From positions 1,860,001-1,924,000 of the forward strand of contig NC_016460.1 in the NCBI RefSeq assembly GCF_000226115.1: a DNA stretch of 64,000 bases. The letters run 5' to 3'. The notes under the pieces were generated by a model that worked only from the letters and a program-made list of their open reading frames with translations, had not been told where the DNA came from and ran no database searches. Position numbers and translations under genes: made by a program. Below are positions 1-11,789 of this stretch, piece by piece; positions within the stretch are counted from its first letter, which is position 1; every line of letters begins with the position of its first letter. The stretch comes from Thermothielavioides terrestris NRRL 8126. Its lineage: Eukaryota > Ascomycota > Sordariomycetes > Sordariales > Chaetomiaceae.

Positions 1-68
1 AAGGCGTGTGAGCGAAATGCGCAAAAGAAGACGGGGTTGAGCGTTGTGGGTTTCCATCCATCACATAC

Positions 69-190
69 ATCGACATCGTACTCGCCGTTGGGGAAGATGG
101 TTGTGAGCAGACAGTGCAGCTGACCCGGGCGGATGAACCAGCTGGGGATTTCTTGGAGGCCGGTGTGCTGTCTCGGCTTCGTCTTGCGGG
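69..190 (-). other. possible exon of a minus-strand gene running off the left edge
   Basis: On the minus strand a reading frame with protein-like composition (containing IPSWFIRPGQLH and TTIFPNGEYDVD) ends at a good GTATGT donor at 68-63. I do not recognise the protein and cannot find a convincing start. A second minus-strand frame is also open here, so the call is weak. Confidence 0.22.
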
Positions 191-210
191 GCGCGGGGGA
201 AGCCCGCCCC

Positions 211-963
211 GGTTCATCTTGGTCGGGGACGCGAAGGAGTGATGAGCTGGACATTTCTGGGGCGGATACTGCGTGGTTGAAAGTCCTGGAGGTCGGGCAG
301 TCTGTTACTTTGGCATCAGGGCATCTGGACAAAATAAGCTGGAAGATCGGAGAGAAGGACGGGCCAAATAAATGCCCTGACTGACCACTTTCCTTGTGTC
401 AGCGGGGGGGGGGGGGGGGGGGGGGGGGACTGAGTGCCCAGGTTGCACAGGGATGTGATCCCAGCCAATCAGCGACTTTTCTCGGTGAAGCTGCAGCTCT
501 TGTGTCACAAACCGGTCCCGTTGAGTGTGTCATGGCAGCGGCACGTTGCAGCAAGGGTGGCGGTGTTTGACACCATGGGGTGTTGGGGTGTCCAAGTCGC
601 GCAAGGCTGGCGGCAAAGACGCACCTACGTATGGCAAATACTACCGACACCGTCACAAAAGGTATGCAGAGCTAAACCTAAGCCGGCAGTGCTATTACAT
701 ATCCTTCAGCCAGGCTCTGAATCAAGGCGAAGTGGCGCCCTTCGGGTGGTGTCAGTCGCACGGGGTAAGACGGACGGAGCCTTGGTGAGGCTCTGAGAAA
801 TGGGCGGCCGCCAGAGCCTGACAGTTGCCTATAATCACAGGCGACCTTAGGTTTGTTTCATGTCGTTGGGTTAACTATGTCATGTCGCGACCTATTGCAT
901 CTCGACGACGAGGTCGCCTGAACTTCAACGGCCGGCCTTGGCGTATACACCACACCACGCAAC
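211..963. other. intergenic; contains a 25-bp G homopolymer
   Basis: No gene is supported. The short overlapping frames on both strands share no recognisable motifs. A run of 25 G residues lies at 404-428. The 3' part is presumably the promoter and 5' leader of the kinase gene starting at 964. Confidence 0.6.
404..428. repeat. poly-G homopolymer (25 bp)
   Basis: An uninterrupted G run lies about 540 bp upstream of the kinase start codon. Its length is likely polymorphic and sensitive to sequencing error. Confidence 0.85.
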
Positions 964-3418
964 ATGACTCAGTCACCAGCACCGGACCAGTCGCCCAATG
1001 CCGCGTCGCAGATGCTCGACGTGGCCCTGGATGACCATGAGTATGGGCTCGCCGAAGACCTTGAGTCTTACGACCAGGCCAACTCCGGCCCTCAATTATT
1101 GGCCATCCGGGGCGAGGGCGTTCCCACCATCTCGCGGAGCAGTGTCGAGATACCACAGCCGCCTGGCAAGAACCAGCGCCGGAGAAACTATGCTGCCACA
1201 GAAACCACGCGAGTGACCGTCCTGGACCGCGGCGAGTCGCTCTACGCCTTGGCATACCCGCCAGGATCACGCGTTCCTGACGCCGATAAGCCAACCAAGC
1301 CCGCCACCGCGCCCCTGCTGGACCGTCTGGTGAGCCTCCGCAGACGGTCTAGCCGGCCCAAGGGCGCCTTTTTTTACCCGCGTGGCTCCGTGGAGCGGCT
1401 CATGACGGAGAACATCGACGATGTCGCCGGGATCATCTCAGCCGGACGGCACTATCTCGAGGGCCCGGGCCGGCCGCCACTCACCGATGGCGAGGTTTTC
1501 GAGTATGCCAGTCGCATTTGCCAGGAGAAGCAGCAGCCTGAAGACCCCGACCCGGGCTTCTGTAAAATGTTCGCCATCCTGCTGCTGCTCGACCGCGGCT
1601 GGGAAATCGTGCGGTTCGTCGACGCCGGCATCGGGGACGCCCAGCTGCCGCTCGAGGCCGTCTACGTAGACGGACCCAACGCGCCGCCGCGCATGCGGCT
1701 CAGGGGCGACCCGGACAAGCCGCTGGACTGCCTCAGCCATTGGTCCATCATGACCCACGAGCGCTTCGAGGAGACGCAGTGGGCCATGCTGGCGCCGTTT
1801 CTGGCCCGCGGCAAGCCCAAGGAAGCCTGGTTCTACATATTTTCCGACAAGGTCGTGCTGCCGTGGACCAAGGAGGAGCGGTCTGGCCGCGAGGGGGGTT
1901 ATGGTTGGATCACCAAGGTCGAGATCCACCCCAGCCACCACAACTTCAAGGTCACCGACAGGAGCAACGGCCAATTTGCCATCAAGCACTTCAAGCCGGA
2001 CCTCCACAAGCGCTCCGGGCGCAGCCGCAGCCAGAACGTCGGCGGTGGCAATGTCGACGAAGGAGGTGCTGGCGAGACGGAGAACCTAGGCGGCCTCGCG
2101 CCGGAGACGCTGAAGGCCATCCGACGCGAATTCAAGCGGGAGATCGAGATCCTGAACCGCTTCAGCGGCGACGAGCACCCGCACCTGATCTCGCTGCAGG
2201 CCTCCTTCCGCCACGGCGACGAGTACTGCGTCATCGTCCCCTGGGCCGAGCGCGACCTGAAGAGCATGTGGAGGGATTGCCCGAACGGGGACCCGCTGGA
2301 CAAGCCTAACCTCGAGTGGATGCTCGGACAGTGCCTGGGCATCGCCAGCGGGCTGCACAAGATTCACTTCTACCGGATCGACGGCGAAGGAGAAGAAGAA
2401 GAAGAAGAAGAAGAAGATAGCAGCGATGACGAGTATGAGGAGGAGGACGACATCCTGAGCAGCCGGCGCATCTACGGCCGGCACGGCGACATCAAGCCCG
2501 AGAACATCCTCCTGTTCCGCAACGCGGCCGACGCGGCCGACCGCGGGCGGCTGGTCATCACGGACTTTGGGCTCAGCCGCTTCCACAGCGACGGCACCAA
2601 GAGCTACTTCCCCAGCGGCGATGTCGAGGCCACCTGGACGTACCGGCCGCCCGAGTGCGACATGGAGGGGTGCACCATCTCGCCGTCCTTCGACATCTGG
2701 TCGCTCGGCTGCGTGCTGCTCGAGTTCGTCGCCTGGTACCTCGGCGGCTGGGAGCTCGTCAGCGCCTTCATCAAGCACCGCCGCGCGCGCAACCCGCTGG
2801 TCTTCGGCTTTAACATGGACCAGTTCTTCGAGGTCGTCGTCGACCCCGGCGCCGTCGACGCCGACGGGCCGTTTTACTCGCGCGTCAAGTACGAAGTGCA
2901 CGACGTACGTCCAACCAGCCCCCTATACCTACAACTCTTCAAGCTAACTCTCCCCCCCTTTTCAGTTCGTCCACACCAAACTGCACACCCACCCGTGCAT
3001 CTCCGCCCCGCTCCATCGCCTCCTAGACTTCGTGCTCACCCACATGCTCGTCGTGGAACCTACCATGACGACCACGACCATGACGACCACGACCACGACG
3101 GCCACCACCACCAACACCACCACCGAACCAGCACAGCCGCGCCCCGCCCGCGCAGACTGCACGCGCGTGCTCGCCGAGCTGGAGACAATCTACGCCAGCG
3201 TAAAGACCGACGAAGCCGACTCCACACGCCTGACCGCGTGTCCGCGCGAGGCGGGACCCGTCGAGCCGCCCGCGGCGGTGCCGGCGCCACTGAGCGCGTG
3301 CACGAGTGAGAGCGCGAAGCTCCGGTTTGGGCAGCTGCGGAGGCTCGACGGGGGGAGTTGGGTGGTGGCTGGGGGGGGCAGCGGGAGGGGAATGGGACGA
3401 AGAACGGCCTTGCCGTGA
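964..3418 (+). CDS. Ser/Thr protein kinase-like protein
   Basis: Two exons, 964-2904 and 2966-3418, are split by a phase-0 GTACGT..CAG intron of 61 bp and give 797 aa. The N-terminal 320 residues are fungus-specific and unrecognised. The kinase domain follows. The ATP lysine is in FAIKHFKP (K341). The catalytic loop reads RHGDIKPENIL (D509), so the usual HRD Arg is Gly. DFG is at 534-536, then RPPECD (an APE equivalent) and SFDIWSLGCVLLEF. An acidic Glu/Asp stretch coded by GAA/GAG repeats is inserted just before the catalytic loop. The second exon carries a Thr-rich run coded by ACC/ACG triplets. The HGD-type loop is familiar from expanded fungal kinase families; I infer an active kinase, substrate unknown. 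Confidence 0.85.
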
Positions 3419-4103
3419 ATGGCAATGGCGAGGCTCGTTGGGGCGGTGGCGGGGGCGGAGGCGGTGGTGGTGAGGAGGGAGGCAAGCGCAGCCCGTTGGG
3501 GTGGGCGAGGCTGGGCGGCGGCGGCGGCGGGCTGGGACGGGGCAGTGGTGGAGGGTTCTCTGGAGGGGTGGGCAGAAGGAACACTGGGCAGTTTTGATTG
3601 ACTACCTTATCTACTGCGTAGTGTCAGCCTGTCAGGGAGCCTTCCTGGCTCCTGTGCTGGGCGTGGGTGTTCAAGTGGAAAAGGAGACATGCGAGAACAT
3701 TCAGGATAATTGCACTTCTGCGCTCATGGCTCTGGCTCACCCGCCCATTACGGTCCTGGGGGGAGCCTGGCGAGCTTCGGCTGAGCTGCGTGTCTAATGC
3801 TGTGTAACACGCCTCTGCACCTTTGGCAGTTGAACCCATCACAGCCACTCTCGAGACGGTCATTCCTATTGGTATACTGCAACCGGCAGACACCAAGGCT
3901 TTCAAGCTCGGCGCAGGATTGGGTATCGATGTCAGGACCCCGCTCCCCTGGCCGTCCCATTTCAGCTCCTTCAATTTCCCCCTTCTCCCCTGGCGGCCGG
4001 GCCTCGCACCCACCCGCACCCACCTGCTTCCCAAGCAATCCCTCAACCGTGATACACCAACACCTTGCCGACGGACCTCCGGTTGACTCCTTCTGTGCCC
4101 ACG
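3419..4103. other. intergenic, G-rich 5' part
   Basis: The first 180 bp are G-rich on the + strand (GGT/GGC/GGA triplets). The rest is ordinary. No ORF here carries a recognisable domain; the 3' end is the likely promoter of the STAND-like gene at 4104. Confidence 0.5.
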
Positions 4104-5831
4104 ATGGCGGACCCGCTATCCGTCGCCGGCTTGGCGACGGGCGTGGTCTCGCTGGGTCTCCAGGTATACGGCGGCATCACATCGTACCTCGACGCTCTGA
4201 AATGCCGCAAGGAAGACATCGCTTCCGCAAGACAGCAGGTCGAGTGTCTCGACAAGGCACTACAGGTGGTCAAAACGTCACTACCGCAGCTCCAACAGGA
4301 GCACCAGGCACCCACGGCCGCGGTGCGCGGTTGTCTCGACTCTTGCAGCCGGGAGCTCAAGGGCTTGCAGACTTTAATAGCCGAGCTCGCCGGCCCCGAC
4401 AAGGCCACGTCCGGGGGGAAAGAAAAGGTGCAGGCTTTCAGCAAAAAGCTGCGCTATCCGTTCAACCGGCCAAAGATCGAGCTGCTGGAAATGAGGCTGC
4501 GCAACGCCAATTCAACGCTTCAGCTGGCTTTGCAGGCTCTCGGCATGTATGTGTTACCTACCTAGGTTTCCAGACTTTCTGGGTAACCACACAGTGGTTA
4601 ACAAGACACCAGTTCCATGTCACGAGCCGGTACGGAGAAGCTGGCCGTGCTCGAATCGACTTCCCATAGCCTCTCAGCGGGCATCTCTGTCGTCCAGACA
4701 GAACTCGCTGCGATAGGGACTCCTGTGCGAGAAATCTACGCCGGCCTTCCTCGGTTCCAGGGCATCCAAGCACAGCTCGACCGAATCGAGACCGGCCAGA
4801 CAGAACTCGCTGCGATAGGGACTCCGGTGCGAGAAATCCACGCCAGTCTCCCTCGGTTCCAGGAACAACTCGACCGAGTGGAGACCATGCTCATGCAGCT
4901 TACTATCGGCAAGCCAGCCGGGAGTGTCACGCCACAACAGGATGAGCTCAGGATTACTCACAGAGTGGCGACCGGCAGGCTCATTGCCAAGCCGTCGGCT
5001 CTGCGGGAAATCTGTGATGCCTCAGGAGCTGTCTCGAGCCTCGAGAGGAACGGCCATGACCGCGACCAGTTCTGGAACAAGGTTTCGTCAATTGCTGGGC
5101 GGCCCCTTGAGTGTCGCTGCCGGCCCCGCAGGCGCAATCAGCGCAAAGAGTTCGCCTGGAGTTCGCTGGTCCTTTCCGTCGAGACGGCTGCACCGGAGCA
5201 TCTGCCGGGATGCCCACTCGGTCAGGCGTCAGGCACAAGCCGGAGCCAAAAACTCAGTCTCAGGTACACCGGACTGAGGCGTCTGCTAAACGCGGCCGTC
5301 CAGCTCTCATTTAAAATGACCACGGGCGCAGGCGGTTGGAGCATCAGCCCAGGTTTCACGTACTACCCGACTGTGGACGCCAAAACCGCACCAGCATTTC
5401 GAATTCTGACGTTGTTGAATGCAGTAATGTTCGAGACTCACTGGGGTGACTGGGGTAATCCCCGGATAGCGTCATGGTTTGAGGAGTTTGTGGCTCGAGC
5501 ATTGGCGAAACTAGTCACACTCTTTCAAACTGGCAAGGCTTCTCCTCTCGCTGTCGACTCAAAGAATCAATCTTTGGTTCACTACATGGCTAAAATCGTG
5601 AGTCATAAGTTTCCAGCTCATCACCTCTGGACTCCATGATGGGCACTAACACCGCAACACATGGTCTCAGTTCTTAGCTGAGCCATCTAAATGGGAAAAC
5701 GAGTTTACGCCGATATTCACAGCTCTACTTGGAGTCCTTGAATGCTTAGTTAGGCACAGCGTTCCAGCAAATTCCTATGATATTTTGGGAACGTGAGTTC
5801 TTTTTTTGTCCAGCTTCAAGCTAATAGAAAA

Positions 5832-5864
<33 letters not shown>

Positions 5865-7776
5865 GAAAAAGAAACAGAAAAAAAAAAAAAAAAGAAAAAA
5901 GAAAGCTAACGCGTCACTTAGCACACCACTCGCCCTGCTCACCATCCGTTCTTTCCTCACCCATCAGAACTGGACATTGGCGGCATCAGAAATTATCCTC
6001 CGGTCAGACCCTGAAATCACTCCAGTGTCCTCGGAACAACTGGAAACGAGCCTTGAAGTTGCGAATCCATGGCTGTTTGGTTTCCCCAAAATTTCCGCGG
6101 GAATTGCTGAAAGTGTGTATCACCATAGTCTACCTAGTATATGGCTAACCCCTTAAGTGAGAGTGGTTTTCAGTGTTGCTAATGTGAGATGGCTGCCTCC
6201 TCAAGCGTTTGATTGTGGTCCATTGAGCCTGGCGATCCTCGCAAATGACGATGAACAAGTCGATCGTCTCTTGAAGGATCACCCAGCCACCGTCAACGAA
6301 CGAAACGTCTTCGGCCAGAGTCCTCTGCATCTTGCAGCAGACAAGCCTTCATGTCTACGTCTCCTGGTGCGAACCGCGGGCGAGGCAGTGCTCAACGCGA
6401 CGGACAAGTGGGGCCTCTCCGCATTACACTTTGCCCTATATCTCAGTGGCGGCCTTTGCCGAGAGAGGTCAGGCCGTCGCAAGTGTCGCCGATGCAAATG
6501 CGCCGAGTGTCTGGTGATCCTCATCAAAGCCAATTGCGCGGTTACCGTGCACGAAAACTTGCAAGCTCTCCTCAACCGCGCCTCACAGCGATGCCGACGG
6601 AAGTACGCACGCGCCCTCAAACATCGGCGGGACGAACTGAAGCAGCTTGCGCTCAAAAACTTACCAGCAGACGAGGCAGCGAAACTAGGACTGCACCGTG
6701 AAGGCGTCCTTGATTACTCTGCATCGTCTGCTGTCGGGCTTTTAGAGCGGCGAGGCGTTAGCATTCCCGGCGCGCTGTCTCTCGGAAGAGAGTCGGCATG
6801 GGTTTATGCACTGCTCACCAAACCTTCCGACGCGGACCTTTTCTTTCGACTTGGCTTTCGCGACACTAATTTTTTTTGGGATCAATTTCACGACATGCTG
6901 GACTGGACAAGCCCTGACTACCTGCGATGGCTCGGAGAGCATGGCTCCGATGCCCTGGTTGACACGAACGGGAATATCCCTGGCACTCTCAAGACATTCT
7001 TTGCAATCGGCTATGTGATATTCATGGCTTACTGCTTCGGCTGTGCTCTGGAGCACCCACCAGCATGGCTTCGTGGACTCCACAGAGCAACCATACGAAC
7101 GGAAATGGCCGACAGTTGCCAGTGCAAGTGTTCACCTGGAGGCTGCACCCCGCTCACTTACATCTTGAAAGCGAAGGCTGCGATTGACGGCATCGAATCC
7201 AGAAAAGCCGAGCGCGCAAGCAGAGCACGCAGAACTTGGGCCAGATACATACAGGATTTCTCGGCCGATCTCGAGCTAAAACACCACATCGCAGCTCTGC
7301 GATTCTGGACGTTCAATGCTCTGGATATCCCGCACACTTGTTGTACTTGTTGTCGTTGGCACGCCTCCCTTGCAGGGGAATGGTTGACTTACATGGAGCA
7401 AGAGGTGGACGAGATCGAAGACGAACATGCTCATGACCTTGCGCTGCTGGAAGACCTGCTGTCCGAGTTCGAGCCAGAGCTCACGGCAATCCTTCAAGAT
7501 CGTGATCGAGGGATCACAGGCCTGCTGGACTTCTGGAGACACACCTGGGCCAATCGCATGACGCAGGTCGAGAAAGAGCTTTGCGGCAATCAACTATCAG
7601 ACGACGAGAGACGGGCAGCTGAGGAAATCGGAGTTGTGTGGGACAGGCCACCCCCGCTTGAAGAGGGACAGCTTTACAAGTCTGATTCTGATTCCGACTT
7701 GCGTGATGTGTTCGGGGAGCCATGGGCGAGTTTGGACTACTTGTCTGCTAAGCTGGAGGAGATCGAGGTGGAATGA
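4104..7776 (+). CDS. Helo-like/STAND N-terminal domain protein with ankyrin repeats
   Basis: Five exons (4104-4546, 4613-5597, 5671-5792, 5922-6116, 6174-7776) join in phase to 1,115 aa. Residues 1-148 start MADPLSVAGLATGVVSLGLQVYGG-like, the fungal N-terminal domain of STAND/NLR and Helo-like proteins, followed by helical Gln/Glu-rich sequence. A 34-residue unit (TELAAIGTPVREI..LPRFQ) is duplicated. Later exons hold at least two ankyrin repeats (GPLSLAILANDDEQVDRLL; GQSPLHLAADKPSCLRLLV; GLSALHFALYLSG) and an acidic C-terminus. No P-loop NACHT or NB-ARC domain is visible, so this is NLR-architecture-like without the nucleotide-binding module. Intron 3 carries long A-rich tracts but has a good CTAAC branch site and TTAG acceptor. 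I infer a role in allorecognition or cell-death control from the family, not from direct evidence. Confidence 0.8.
4695..4863 (+). repeat. in-frame tandem duplication, 102-bp period
   Basis: The 67-bp segments 4695-4761 and 4797-4863 are nearly identical, with a handful of differences. They encode two copies of a 34-residue unit in the Helo-like/ankyrin protein. Confidence 0.85.
5829..5906 (+). repeat. A-rich tracts inside an intron
   Basis: Two runs of A broken by GAAAG motifs fill the middle of intron 3 of the ankyrin gene (5793-5921). A Lys-rich open frame through it is an artefact of the intron. Confidence 0.75.
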
Positions 7777-7998
7777 AACCCAGGCGGCATGTGGGGATGG
7801 ACTCTGGTCTATGGTGGAAATGCATTTGGCCTCAGCTAGTTTCCTTTTTTTCTTTGGGTAGACCATGGCGCCAGTAAATGCAATCTGAGATTGGCCTACA
7901 TGATGATTCAACCTAGACCTGAGGCCCCATGTTGATTTCCTTGACGAAAAGCACAAACCCCGGAAAGTCAACCAGCCCACTCCTGTGGGCTTCCCTCC
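7777..7998. other. 3'-3' intergenic spacer
   Basis: A 222-bp spacer separates the convergent ankyrin and metalloprotease genes. Nothing else is recognised. Confidence 0.6.
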
Positions 7999-10707
7999 CT
8001 ACTCCGCCGGGACGTACCAGGACTGGTTATTGATGGTGCCCGACGCTCCCTCGTAGAACACCTCCATGGAATTGGAGATTCGACAGACAGCTGAGATTGC
8101 ACCTCCGGGCCGAGCAGAACCGGCCGCAGCAAGTTGGTACCTGTTGAATCCATTCTGCATACCATCATAGAAATACGCATCTGTGATTTTGGGCAACGTT
8201 AGGAGCAACTTTTCGGATACCTCATTCAGTAGATAGATGACTGTGTGTGCGGCTAGACAAGAGCAAGATCAATGAAATCGGTTACTTACCATGCACACTA
8301 CCATCAGTGGCCGTCCACCAACCTTCCATAGTGTCGGATCTTCTTGAAACGAATTTGATACCTCCTGGGGCAGCGCTGCCAGGGGGTGCGAGCTGGTAAA
8401 ACGTGGTTGGGGCGGGTGGATCTACGTATCTGAATGCATCTGCGGGTTTACGTCCGTTACTGGCACATCCAAGGATCCAAGCGACTGGGCTAACGCACCT
8501 TGAACCGATCCATCTGAGGAGATATACATGATCTCCGTATGGCTGGCGTTGCGGCTGACAGCTGCGATCTCCGTCCTGATGTCCGCACGCTTGCCTATCG
8601 CGGTGCTGCCCGTGTTCCAGCCACCAGCGTTGCTGAACCAAGCATTCTTGATGCTTAAATCTGGCGCTACCCACCAGACTTCCATCACAGATGGGTTTCG
8701 CGCCAGTGCTGCGATGGCTCCGACCCCCCCAGCCGTCACTGCGGCGCTTCCAGCAGGCGCAAGCTGGCCAACCGCCCACTGGCTGGGGACACTGGGAGAA
8801 TACCACCAAGCATGCTTGATGGATCCGTCAGGGGCTACCCAGAAGATTTCCATCGTCGTCGGCATCCGACTCGTCGCTGCGATTCTCGATCCTGCCGCGA
8901 TCGAGCCACTCGGCGCAAGCTGGAACGTCGTCCATCCGGGATTGTTCCACCAACAACTGTAGATTGCACCTCCGGAGACCGTCCAGAACACGGACATATG
9001 AGAGTTGTCCATCGAGACCGATGCGATGGCTCCGCCGGGCACGGCCGCACCGGATGTCGTCATCTCGATGAACTGCCATTGACTGCCGTTCCAAGAAGCC
9101 ATCATGAGGGCGCCGAGCGGCGTGATCCACCGAGCTTCCACGTTGAGTGGCCCACGGCTTACTGCTGCAATATTGCAGCCTCTCGACAGACTGGGGCCGG
9201 CGGCGAGGACGGAACTGGTCCAGTTGGGAACAACCACCGAAATATCCGTGTTGATCCAGGACAATGCGGGATCGATGTTGGTAATTGCGACCCACGTAGG
9301 GTAGGCAGTGTATGTATTGCTGTTTGGATTCGAGCCCGCGTTGAATGTTCGGTTGTTGGCCGAACCCGGGAATGGATCGCCCTCGTTTGATGGACCGCCG
9401 CGGATCTTGAGGTTGTTGAGTCCATCGGCCTCCATGAGCGCCACCTTGGGATGGTTCTCGTCGTCGTTGTTGAGGATAGAATCATCAACATGCAAGACTG
9501 TTTTGCAGTCAGTCAGATGATGTGGCGAGATGGCCTTGAGGCGGAAACAGCCTTACCCATCAAACCGTTTCCCGGCAGCGCTTGATCCCAGTCAATCTTC
9601 TCTCGATCTTCGATCAAGAAGTACTCCTGGCTAATCATGTTACCGTTCCCCCAAAGTCTGCGTACGTCCTTTGTTGTCTCAACAGGGCCGAGACGAATCG
9701 TCTTGTTCTGCGCTTCGGTGGTAAGGGTGACCCAGCCTTGCTTCACCTTACACCAAGCAGATGGGTGCGATGGTTTCGAGCCTTGTGGGTTTCCATTCCA
9801 GGATCCAGATGCCATCAGACACCACTTGCCTAGACCGGGAGTTGGGCTGGCAATGTCTCCATCGTACAAGTCGGGCCATCCGAAGACGAGGTGACCAATT
9901 TCATGGGCACAGAGACCCATTGCTGCGTCCTGAGGGACGGTAAGAAAGGCATGGACTTTCTTTCCGCCGCCGACGACAAAATCCTGGTCGTTCGGGAGCG
10001 TCCACTTGACTGACCAGAGGTCTGTCCGGCTCGCAGTCGATTCGGCTCCCTCGCCCGCATGAACCAGGATCAAGCCGGTGATGTAGCCATCGCCTGCGTT
10101 ATCGTACTTCGCCCAATCGGGGACATTATTCACCATTGTCGTCAGGGTATCAAGAGCCATGTTCCGAACGTTTGGTGGATTGGGGCCCAAGCCCGTTGCA
10201 TTGTTGGCGTAGTACTCCATCGTGTGTCCCAGCGTGAATGGGCCGTACAAGTCCCCCGAGAAGCTGACTTTGCCGCCGCTGACCTGCGAATAGTAATCGT
10301 TCATGCTCCTTGGATTGCCCGGGTTGCTGGAAAAGAGTGTCTGCTGCATCCGCGCTTGTGCTCCGGCTTCCATAGGATGGCCCTGGAAATCAACCAGTAC
10401 AACACAGAGCCTATCATAGATTAAATGATGGTCGTTTCTCATTCGATCGAGGCTTTACTGACTTGATATCCCCCAGCAACTGAGTTCTGCCCAACGCGGC
10501 ATTCAACAGTTCATGTTTTGAGACGCCCGGCTTGAAACGAGATTCCGGATAGATCTTTCCGTCATTGAGTCCGTCGACCCGTCTGTGAAGGCGGCCAGGA
10601 ATGGCTCCGTCGGCAAAGATATGAGTAAGGTCGCCTCCAAATCTGTCCAAGATGTCGGGACGGGGTGGACAGGCACATAGACCTTCATAGCTGCTGCCGT
10701 CGACCAT
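7999..10707 (-). CDS. M6-type metalloprotease fused to a lectin-like beta-propeller
   Basis: Five exons on the minus strand (10707-10463, 10410-9557, 9497-8499, 8439-8290, 8180-7999) join in phase to 809 aa. The protease module has the zinc site HEIGHLVFGWPDLYD (H251, E252, H255 plus a downstream Asp), typical of M6 / immune-inhibitor-A-like metallopeptidases. The C-terminal ~330 residues hold seven similar units ending in patterns like MEVWWVAPD.SIKNAW and QLAP.GS, as in fucose-lectin/sialidase-type propellers. Introns fall near the unit boundaries of the last three units. No signal peptide is seen at the chosen start (MVDGSSYEGLCACPP), which is odd for this family; either an upstream exon is missing or export is unconventional. 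I infer a carbohydrate-targeted protease. Confidence 0.82.
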
Positions 10708-11789
10708 CTTATCGGCGTCTTTGTGTTGTTGGGGAGCTGTTATTGAAGGCTTGTTTTGTGTCAGATTCGCGCAAAATGCTTTGGGACAGTCCGACGGCGG
10801 ATGCCATGATATGCAAGGTGTTCATGGAGTGCTGCAGCAGTCCGTCATCCGCGTCTGGTATCGGTATGACCCCAAGATGGCATCTGTATGATGGCATGGT
10901 GGCATTAGTATGACGGCGTGGGGGCATGAGCATGACAGCGTCTTGGCCTGAGAGCAGCACTAGACGAAGTGGACGAAGTCCCCAGTGAGCGGTCATCGAT
11001 ATGGCTGGACGAGTACCACAGTAGTGCAGTCAGGTCCTTCGTATTGAGGATGCAAGCAGTTTTACCCAGCCGGTGTTGTTTCTCACTAATGACGGGCCGG
11101 GTGTCGATGGTGTCATACTGGCAGACGGTGGCGAGCTTGGATGGAGGAGTTACTCGCATAGGTTATCGCAACAACACTAGGGGCAGTTAACTGACTCTAG
11201 AAAGTCCATTATCGCTTTGGTAGAGGCTTGGCTCAACAGGCCTGGCAGCCCGCCGCTCGCCAAGGTGGCCGATTTCTTGAAGCATCCATTCAGGCTCGCA
11301 GCACGCGCCATCATCTCATCGGGGCAGAAATCGCGACACTCCACTGGCGCCGTCTGACCCAGCAATGTCCCACCAACCCCCACGTTCCGGCAGCGTGGCC
11401 GTCGGATTTAAGCAGCGGGTGATTCATGGCCAGCCCGGATGTGGCGTCGACAGGCACATGCTATCTTGCAAGGCATCCCGACCGGTAGCATTGTTGCATC
11501 GGCCGCCGCATGGTTTGTGGAACAAGGGCCCCCGACACTGATACCGATACTCTCCGCTCTACTCCCGCTCTAGGCAGGTATCAGCTATCACGCCATATGC
11601 CGGCGGATGCAAAAATGCGTCGCCCATGCCTCCGCTCCCTTGGCGCCAGTGGCCAGGCTGCACGGTCCGAATATGTACTTAAATGACGGCCGCTGTGTAC
11701 TACGTCGAGCTCCTGGCACCCACCGTTTCGATGACCAAGCCATATAATTACGACTTGCGTTCGGGGAATTTGAGCTTGAGCAAGTCTCC
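10708..11789. other. divergent promoter region between metalloprotease and MFS genes
   Basis: About 1.1 kb without a convincing gene. Degenerate GGCATGA/TGACGGCG-like short repeats occur at 10,870-10,950. No transcription-factor site is assigned. Confidence 0.55.

Noticed and set aside
2086..2901. 271-codon minus-strand ORF opposite the kinase
   Set aside because: It includes a poly-Phe stretch from the GAA/GAG repeat and has no domain; a shadow of the kinase exon.
5806..6156. Lys-rich 116-codon ORF
   Set aside because: It begins inside an intron; the Lys run is the A-rich intron tract. Only its 3' part (5922-6116) is exon.
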